11,967 nucleotides of DNA from the NCBI GenBank assembly GCA_900155495.1, contig FTLJ01000991.1, forward strand, positions 1 through 11,967. The letters are read 5' to 3'. Under the pieces are notes generated by a model. The model was not told the origin of the DNA and ran no database searches. It was given only the letters and a program-made list of their open reading frames with translations. Positions 1 to 7,700 of this stretch are shown here, one piece after another; positions within the stretch are counted from its first letter, which is position 1; each line of letters begins with the position of its first letter. The stretch is from Porogramme epimiltina. Lineage: Eukaryota > Basidiomycota > Agaricomycetes > Polyporales > Polyporaceae. The translations under genes and the position numbers were made by a program.

Positions 1-373
1 GGCGGCCTCGGCTCTCGGGAAATGCCGGAGAGTTGCAGGCGCCTCGTTCGAGGCTGGCGTGCCTGACCGTGTTTGGAGTACATCTGCATCCTTCAATCTT
101 GCTCAGTACAGAAGTGCGGTGCTTCTCTAATGTTTCCGGCGTATATTTTAGGATGTACACACCGCATAGACCGTCTAACAGTCGTGCCACCTTCCTCAGT
201 GGAGCCTTGGAGGGTACAACCTGGGCGGCAAATTTCAGCCCTATTGGAAGATTCTGCGTCTGCAGCGGACGGACGGTGCGGATGTCATCTACTGGGCCCG
301 GATCACCTCATGCAACAATGTGGAACTTTGGGTAGGTGATACCTCTGAAATGCAAACTCGACACTCATGCTGA
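1..373 (+). CDS. Possible 3' end of an unrecognised gene (partial, split by introns)
   Basis: I do not recognise this gene. The best-looking coding piece runs from about 200, after a possible acceptor at 197-199, to a TGA at 371-373. It includes the stretches GGYNLGGKFQPYWKILRLQ and DGADVIYWARITSCNNVELW, rich in aromatic and hydrophobic residues like a folded protein. A second open piece enters from the window edge in another frame (2-130, containing SFEAGVPDRVWSTSASFNLAQ). It could join through an intron ending near 150 or 199, but I could not find a junction that is clearly right. It could also be chance open frame. The next gene starts about 300 bases downstream on the same strand. Confidence 0.3.
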
Positions 374-668
374 CGCTTTGCCGCATATGAGTTTATAAAT
401 GTAGTGAACATACCAACATCATCGCACCGTGGTGATCTCGCTCACACTACCACGGCTAATCAGCCAGCGAATCCAGCATTTGCAATATCCATCTTGTACA
501 CTCGCAGATCACCGCAATATCCAACGTGAACGACTCCAGGCTGAGACGGCACCTCGGTAGGGGCATTAATCGGCACCACTTTACACGTCCTTACTATCCG
601 TAGACTGCGGGATACTATATGAACTACTGCCACGCCCTGAACTCCCTCATACTCCCTCACTGCTCAAT

Positions 669-2470
669 ATGTCTAGTGATCCCGCCGCGTCCGACGAAGG
701 CACCATAATCGTTGCTTTACTCGACAGTTTGTAAGCAGGACAGCTCCTCCACGGTACCATCGATTCCACTCTAACGGCACAATATCCCAGCATGGTAGAG
801 AAGTATGTCGTCCTCGCAGCGTCAGGCGTGTTGCCAATTCCATCTCTCACATCCAAGACACAATGCTGACAGACGCGCTGTTTCAGTACTCATCTTCTTC
901 GACCTCTTCATCACCGCCGACTGCGAAATCGACCTCTTCTGGAAGCCTAAGTTCTCAGGCGCGGCTGCACTCTTCCTCACAAATAGATGTTTCATACTCG
1001 TGTACTCTGCGCTCAGTCTAGTCCTTTCCTTCGATATGTCCTTGAGTGCTAAAGTAAGTCAGGCTGACTCCCATGCTAGCGATTCCATCTAGGTTGACAT
1101 CTTCACATCTCCCTAGGTGTGAGCTAGGTTTCTCCCAGCTGCTTGTTGCTACAGGGCATGACAGTAGGCGCTGCAGGTGCAACGGAATGCGATGGGGATA
1201 TACTATTGTGGATCGCGCCGCATTCATACCACCGGCAGGTAAGCGACACGCTCATTCGTATTCTGCAAGACGTTCCATTGAAAATCAGCCATCTAGCGTT
1301 CTCTACCATGCGAGCATTCGCTCTAACCAATTCTAGGGCATTCTCCGTACTCATCCTTTTCCTTTCTCTCGGTCCTCTCGCCGTAAATGTCGTGCGTGTC
1401 CTTCTTTCCCTTGGGGAATGTACTCACACTCACTGTGTGATATACATATGATGGCAGGCTGATGTGGCACTGGGATTTAGCGGATATGTCGACCCGGTGT
1501 TTGGCTGCGTGGTGCTGGAGTTCTCTCCTTCGGAGCAGGTGGTTATTGGGTGAGTTCGTCGTCCTATCAGTCGCTGCAGGCGTGAACTCATGCATCTTCG
1601 CAAATCGTAGCTGTGCGTAAAACCAGCGATCTCCATCTGTGTTCCTGAATTGACAATTGGTTCAGGGGTCGTTGCATCCCGAGGCTCCCTCATTGTCGCG
1701 GATGCACTCGTCATTTCCGTCACCTGGTGGAAGCTATTCCTCCAACTCTCTCCGAGGAAAGTGTCCCTTATACGCCGCCGAGTGAGTCTGACGGATGTAT
1801 TCTTGCGTGATGGTAAGTATCCGATATGAACCGGCGTCTGGGAAACGATCTGACTTGTATGTAATAGGAACCATTTACTTTGTGTACGTTCATTTGCATT
1901 TCATGAATGTTACATCTCGTGAAGCCTCTATGTGAAACTCACAAAGCCTGAAGATCGCTTCTGATACTGAATGTTTTGGATATGGTGTTCTCTTTTACCT
2001 CGGTGAGCTTTCTTTCCATTTACTATACATTTAGCACCCCTTAGTAACACCTATGCAGATGTTGATTCAGGGTGGGAGTGGTGGCATTACAAGCTATATG
2101 ACCTTCTTCACCACGCCGTACGCCGCCGTTCCTTCCTCCCTGTATCCCATAGCACTTACTGCATCTTCCCATGATATTATAATCCCACAGCTTAACTGCA
2201 GTCCTCATCTCCCGCTTTCTAATCAACCTCCACGAAGCCCATCTCCGATCCGTCAAAGTCGACTCCGACGACCCGGCCTATATCTCGTCCCACTCACAGA
2301 ACTCCCTCCCGAGCTTCATCGCAGCCCCTGGCACTATGGGAGCTAACGGGGAATCAAGCGCAGATCATGTAGAAGACAGAACGGTCGGAAACGGGGAGGC
2401 GGTTGAGGTCGGTCATTGGGGGGACAATGTGGGCGGCGTTGGGGTGGTGCCTCTTACGGCGGAGGTGTAA
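669..2470 (+). CDS. DUF6533 domain-containing multi-pass membrane protein
   Basis: Function is unknown; the family is widespread in Agaricomycetes. Hand-built exons are 669-730, 791-825, 887-1053, 1139-1238, 1297-1391, 1458-1538, 1611-1812, 1868-1883, 1954-2002, 2059-2141 and 2191-2470. Phases agree throughout and give 389 residues. Family marks in order are MVEKYVVLAAS, then FFDLFITADCEIDLFWKPKF with ALFLTNRC (the DUF6533 core), FSTMRAFALT, DPVFGC, SRGSLIVADALVISVTWWK, SLTDVFLRDGTIYF and LISRFLINLHEAHLRS. About six or seven hydrophobic segments fit an integral membrane protein with a long acidic cytosolic C-terminus rich in Gly, Val and Glu. The start at 669 is the ATG that leads in frame into the first intron. 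Uncertain points are the acceptor at 1139, the 1538/1611 junction (donor GTGGTT), and an alternative in-frame acceptor at 2069. The third exon is reached through a GC-AG intron. The identification is strong; exact exon edges are less so. Confidence 0.85.
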
Positions 2471-3165
2471 AGTTGGGGCACATCGATATATACAGAGCCC
2501 AGACAGAGTTCAGTGCTGCGCTGTTTCGCCCTGCGGGCGCAATATCCGTGCGCGCGTTCATTCTTGCTTCTTGTACCCTTGGTATCCCGTTCCGTGTCAG
2601 TCTCGCGTGTTTCGTTCTGAGTTTTTACCTTATCTATTCGCCGAGATCCATTACATTCTTGGGTAGAATACAACACCATGCTTTAGTTACTTGCGACATC
2701 ATTTGTGGTGGTGGAAATGAGGGTCAACGGAGGTTGAAAATGAATAGTTTGTACTTTATACGAGACAATCATCAGCGTTGGTCAAAAAGTAGGAAGTGAA
2801 GACCATCAGGTTGAATGTGAGTGCCCCCCTGGGCTCACGGCAATCTCGTGAATATCTGCATATCGACGTGAGGTACCCGTGTGTGCGCCCTGAGGGCACA
2901 ACAAATTTCAATCGATATCATGTAAAACGAAAGCTTTAAATAGAGAATCTTCTAACCCTCGTCCCTACCTCACCACCTACAAATTACGCCGCAGGTAGCG
3001 TACGTAGAATGAGGTATTTGGTAATACCTGTCGGCCCTTGGCCCGACGGTCCACAAGTGCGCATAGAGCCATAGAGAGACGTGCGGGAGGGCGGTCAGAC
3101 AAGATAGATTATACATATGTCGGTTAAATACATTGATTGGGATTACAACGCATGTGTGCTACAAG
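2471..3165. other. Intergenic region, no gene seen
   Basis: This is the sequence downstream of the DUF6533 gene. The open frames here are short, have no family motifs and overlap on both strands. A small GC-rich imperfect hairpin lies near 2882-2900. I see no RNA gene and no repeat shared with the rest of the window. Confidence 0.5.
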
Positions 3166-3290
3166 TTGGGCATGTCACGGGTCGGGTAAACCCGCCACGG
3201 GTACGGGTATATACCCGCCCGGGTGCGGGTACAGGTTCATGAGGACGTACCCTGGCCAAAGCCGTACCCGTGAGTCGCGGGTACGGGTTT
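3166..3290. repeat. Cluster of CGGGTAC-type palindromes
   Basis: Variants of CGGGTA and its complement TACCCG recur about ten times in 120 bases. CGGGTATATACCCG at 3204-3217 is a perfect 14-bp palindrome. CGGGT-AA-ACCCG lies at 3183-3194. CCGTACCCG (3262-3270) pairs perfectly with CGGGTACGG (3278-3286) around a 7-base loop. The block could be a small non-autonomous repeat or satellite, but I found no clear target duplication around it. Confidence 0.6.
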
Positions 3291-3299
3291 GTCACGTGC

Positions 3300-3681
3300 A
3301 TTACCTGGGACCACAACACATACACTCGATCGAAGGGGAGGGCCACGCGTTGGGGGCGCTAGGGTACACGATCGTCGCGGGCTCGCACGTAGCTCGCGCG
3401 AAGGAGCTCGCGCGCGGTATCGACACGGTCTGGACGGCGCGGAGACAGTCGTGCGCCCATCAGTGATGTGCAGCCCTATGGACGCGCCGTAAACTGGCGC
3501 CGTGACGGCGTCGGTGTCCATGGAGAGGACGCGGGGATGCACACCGCGTTCACGGCCCTGTCGATCATGGTCACAAACGAGTCGACTGTGATGCTTCCGC
3601 CGTTGAGGTGTGAGCCGCGGAGATCTTGGTGTACTACCAGGAGATGGTGGCAGGTAGCCCAGCGCGCCAGCCGCGTTCTGA
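3300..3681. pseudogene. CpG-rich possible coding relic, identity unknown
   Basis: This stretch is much richer in GC and CpG than the DNA on either side. It reads as protein-like in pieces of several frames, for example + strand YTIVAGSHVARAKELARGID (from about 3364) and minus strand LNGGSITVDSFVTMIDRAVN (about 3545-3605). No single frame stays open across it and I recognise no family. It may be a decayed gene, or simply GC-rich DNA in which both strands are open by composition. The transposon inserted at its right edge, so its continuation should be sought after 11932. Confidence 0.25.
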
Positions 3682-3690
3682 GTGCCAATA
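3682..3690. repeat. Target-site duplication, left copy (GTGCCAATA)
   Basis: The 9-bp GTGCCAATA directly abuts the left terminal inverted repeat and is repeated exactly at 11924-11932, directly abutting the right one. Nine base pairs is the usual duplication size for Mutator-like elements. The bases just outside differ (A before and G after the left copy; C before and A after the right copy), so the match is exactly 9 bp. Confidence 0.88.
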
Positions 3691-3732
3691 GGGCTGGCAT
3701 AATTTTGCGCGGAGGTGCGCGGAGGTGCGCGG
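3691..3732 (+). repeat. Left terminal inverted repeat
   Basis: It begins GGGCTGGCATAATTTT and continues into GCGCGGAGGT units. Compared with the reverse complement of 11882-11923, 36 of 42 positions agree without gaps, including the first four (GGGC) and the last 26. The differences are all in the outer AT-richer part. Similarity ends after 42 bases because the tandem units diverge. Confidence 0.85.
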
Positions 3733-3836
3733 CTGTGCGCGGCGTGCGCGGCGTGCGCGGCGTACGTGCGCGGCGTGCGCGGAGTGCGTGCGCGGCGTGC
3801 GCGGCGTGCGCGGCATACATGCGCGGAGTGCGCAGA
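3706..3836 (+). repeat. Left subterminal GC-rich tandem array
   Basis: Tandem copies of a 9-10 base unit fill this stretch: first TGCGCGGAGG, then mainly TGCGCGGCG, interrupted by TACG, TGCG and ATACA inserts. Its first two units form the inner part of the left terminal inverted repeat. The same unit builds the arrays at 11024-11300 and 11804-11909. Open frames here give only Ala/Arg/Cys/Gly/Val low-complexity peptides and are not genes. Confidence 0.85.
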
Positions 3837-4671
3837 GTACTAAAAATGCAAGCGCCACTATGCATAGTAGTTACGAAACTGTAATAGGATATTCCTTGAT
3901 ATATACCCAGTAGTTCTCAGATACATCCATGGACACTGTATACGAGATGTCGGGGAACCCAAAGTGAGCCTTAAGAGGACTCGAACCAGCGTGTTATCCC
4001 CTCCCAGGCGCCGGTAACATCCTTAGTGAATGCCTTCTATCTCTGCAACAATAAGGTTTCTTCCTTTCAAACCAATTTCGTTGGATGCGCGAGATGCATC
4101 ATAGACACACACAGTTGTTATTATGCACTTAGGTTGGACCTAATTTAGCGAATAATTCACTCATTGTGAGGCGTTCTCTTTGGACTTGTCTGCTTGTAGG
4201 CACCTTCCTTTTTTAGTATGTGCACAGCTTTGCTATCGCGCGATGTTGAAGGTGGAGAGACATTGATGCCCCCATCCTCCCTTCCACCAAGCCGTGCAAT
4301 ACACCGAAGGTATGTATATGCATTCTTATATGCATACAAACCCTCACTGATGAAATTCCTGAGCTTAGTTCGTTAAGCGGCGCTCACCATGGGCGCTGCT
4401 AGACCGGGCCACTGATCAACCACCAGTCTCCGCTCGATGATAGAGTTGTGGAGTACCCTGCATCCCAACTCAATATCCACTTTCAACACGGACATAGAGA
4501 TCACAGATATCACTATCAGGTAAGCCAATACACTGTATACAGGTGCTAGGTCTAATACCAACTATATAGGAGTATATAAAGTTGTAACACCACTATTACT
4601 AAGTCTAGGAAGTGCGAGTCGTCTTGCTGTGGAACAGCTTGTACGTTCATTATACTTTTCGTTTCAGGAAG
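3837..4671. other. Left non-coding flank of the transposon
   Basis: This lies between the left tandem array and the stop codon of the transposase gene and should hold its 3' untranslated region and polyadenylation site. I see no gene. A perfect match to the tRNA-type B box (GGTTCGAGTCC) lies on the minus strand at 3977-3987, but no tRNA folds around it. Confidence 0.5.
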
Positions 4672-4797
4672 CTAACACTTGTCTTGCTTTGCCTTGGACC
4701 TCTTACGGGGTCTTGGGTGTACCACCTTGCCACCTTTGCGCTTCTGGGGCTCTACCACTTGAGGGCGGCGCTCTACAGTCACAAATGCCGGCCCTCT
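4672..4797 (-). other. Last exon: basic, lysine/arginine-rich C-terminal tail
   Basis: These 41 residues contain the run HPRPRKRSKAKQDKC just before the TAG, typical of a nuclear localisation or non-specific DNA-binding tail. The exon follows a 66-base intron (4798-4863, GTGAGT...CACAG) with phase 0 on both sides. Reading through that intron instead stops at 4807, which would remove the tail. Confidence 0.75.
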
Positions 4798-7700
4798 CTG
4801 TGTGTGTCAGGGTATGTAGTGAGTCTTTCGGCCACTGGTGTAGTATAGATCAACACTACTCACCTCTAGTATCTCCTCAGCATCTTCTGGACGCCAACCA
4901 TCCTCCCAATCCCCTGGCAGGCCATGGTATGGGTTCCATGCACCTTGATGATCGCCTGCATCTAACCCCCATTGCTCAAAACCTGCCTCTCCTGCGTCCG
5001 CTGAGCACTCGAAAATGCGCCTTTCGAAGTCTCCTAGACACTCTAGGTCCACATCCACAGCCTCGTGACGGTCTCCCATGTCTTCTGCACGAAGTTGAAC
5101 CCTCCAGGCACGTGCTAACAGCTCTTTTTCGTCTTCTGGCTGATCTTCTGACCGCAGGCGATCCACAAGAAAGAGTGTGACAGCGTGGGCTACCACATAT
5201 CGTCCTACCCACTGATGGAAGGTCCCTTTTGCCCCAGGTACGCTCTCAAAGATCCAGTTGTGGATTTGAGCTCGAGTTGCGAAGTCGAGGTCCCCAATGA
5301 AGGGGACCACACCAACTCGTTCAGCGCTGATCGATGACGTTCGGGCTTTTTCAAGGTACTTGAGAACAGGGACGCGGTCCGACGATAGGTGTGTTAAGTC
5401 CTCTGGCTCCCAGTTCAAGAGATCACTGAGAGTTTCTAGATGGGGACGGAGGGTGGAGTCGATTGCCTGGGTGTACGGATATGACTTCGGATTGGTGAGA
5501 ACTTCATCTCCATCACCAAGGTCAAATGACCGTGTCCATTGTCCTAACTGCTCGCGCACCAGTAAGTCCATTGATCTCCAATATTATAATGGGCTTTACT
5601 TACGCGTATTTTTCGGCGTGCAGTTCTGTCTTGCCATAGCTCGTCGACAATGCGACCCTCTTCGACCACGATATCCAAGTTTTTAGGTGCTTCTTGAGGG
5701 TCTGCATATGTGCACCCTCTCCACATCCGTACACGCCACTGCCTTGGTTGGTTTGGTTGCTCTAGCTGAAGCATGCGTGCAGGGTACCAGAACTCTCCAA
5801 TGCGAACTAGTACGCCTTTTGCTGGTCTATGTAAGGCTGTGAGTAATATTAGCTCTGAGATGTATATGTGATACTCACTCTAGGCGATACGGCAGAGAGC
5901 GCAGACGGAGGGTGCGTGTCCGGCGTAGTCTGTCAAAGTCCAGTCTGTGAATGTTAAGTGAGTGAAAAGCTGCGTCGGTACTTGCAGTCTTGGTGAATAC
6001 TAACCTAGTTCTGACTCCAGGGAGCCCATCGTCTTCACCAAGACAGTCACTGCAATCGAAGTCCTCTCCCAAAGGTATGTGGTTGGCCCTACCGTGACGT
6101 TGACATGCGATATGGGAATACTCATTACATATGGCGCATAGGACTGTGTCCAGAGCGTCACACATGAGGTTCCCATCTCCTTGAGCACCGCATCTGCATC
6201 GTACTGGGTGTGGAGAGGGTATCCGAGAGGTATGTTTTGTTGTAGAGTTGGTGTCATCCCTTACGCTGACGTTGCTTAGCACAGATACGTCGTCAGAGGA
6301 CCGTCCGCAGGACACATAGGAAGAGCTAGAAGAGCTGGAGGATGTTGTAGGGGAAGGGGGAAACTGTCTGCGGGCACGCGCTGATGGCATGCTGAGAGGT
6401 GGGGCTGTGGGTGAGAGCGTGTGGTAATCTATCTTTGCCATCCGTTGTTTGAGTGAGTCGGGTGCGAACCACAGTTTATCGTCCTCTGGGAGCACAGCAA
6501 GGCTGTCGTCTTCTAGATACAGAGTAGCAAGGGAAATGTTGTCGATATCGTTCGAAGATATACGGATAATCGGGTGGTTCTTCTGAAGAGCTGAGAGCTG
6601 GTGGCTGTAGAACCGAGTCTGAGAGTCCCGCCCACCCACAAGGTTGTAAACGACAATGTGTGTCTTGAATCCCTCTGGAAGGCTAGGGACAAGCGTGTTG
6701 TGGGGCCCGGCCAGATGAGAGGAAACCTTGCTGCCGGGAAGGAGAACAGATGTTCCCCCATGTTGCATATCATCATATGCGAATACTTGACGTGCTTTCC
6801 GACCAGAAACACTGCGTGCATGGCGTGAGATAAAGTGGTTGTTTCTGAAGAAGACACGGCTAGAGAGTTGGTAGACCACTGCAGCTTGATTGCCATGCTT
6901 GGGAAGCAGGACGAGCTTCTCAGGGATGTCCCATTCGACGCCGTCATTCATCTCTATTGAGAGGATAACCGGGAGCGAAAGATAGGCAAAGAGGCTGGTA
7001 CAGTGTTCCCCAGTGCACCGCTGCACAGTGGAGCGTCCTTGGTCCTTGTTGACATAATCTTCTGTGTTGTGCCAACACGTTTCCGATGACTGGAGATGTC
7101 GTGTAGTAACACCTGTGAGACTGCGGAGCCAAGATTGCAACTTTCCCCCATGCATCTGGCTTTCTAACTCTCCAACCTGAAAGCCAGACCGTGGTGTAAG
7201 TTGGCGTGTAATATCGTGGTGTGGAAGCGGTGTCTCAAGGGTCTTGTCTCCCAAGCAGCTTCGGAAGTCCAGTGAATACCCTAGAAGGTATGAGCGTGCC
7301 TTGGCGTATACCTCCGGCGCAGCATAGACTTCAGACTTGAGGACAGTATTACCATACCAAGGCTAAGATTGTTCTCAGTATAATTATTGGAGTAGTCTGA
7401 ATGGAAGTGAACTCACTAAGACAGCGTCGAAGCCAGTTAATCCATGAGCAGAAATAACACCTCCTGTCACGAGATCTTCCCGAAAAGTGTTCCGCTGTGT
7501 AGTGAGAACAGCAACAGTGTGATTCTCGCTCTCGGAAATGTATAGGTCCTTGCGAAACTGGAGTAGGCGGAATAGCGAATATAAAGGCTGCTGCCGGATG
7601 TCATCCGTTGGCACACTTGAGAAACAGCTTGAGAAACCCTTGAAGTCAGGTAGAAGTGCATTCCATAGGAGCTCAAGGGAGGTGTCCAGCCAACATGAGT

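Noticed and set aside
3468..3884. Open frames on both strands across the left GC-rich array
   Set aside because: They are translations of a short tandem repeat (Ala/Arg/Cys/Gly/Val or Ala/His/Arg/Thr/Pro), open in several frames at once, with no domain.
3961..4060. A tRNA gene on the minus strand
   Set aside because: Only the B box matches; the T stem pairs at just two or three positions and no D arm, anticodon stem or acceptor stem can be formed.
4629..5180. 183-residue + strand open frame
   Set aside because: Lies antisense to two exons of the transposase, has no recognisable motif, and the minus strand has matching splice phases and a basic C-terminal tail here.
6000..6257. Short minus-strand frame MTPTLQQNI...
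   Set aside because: Overlaps the PHD-finger exon in another frame; no motif.
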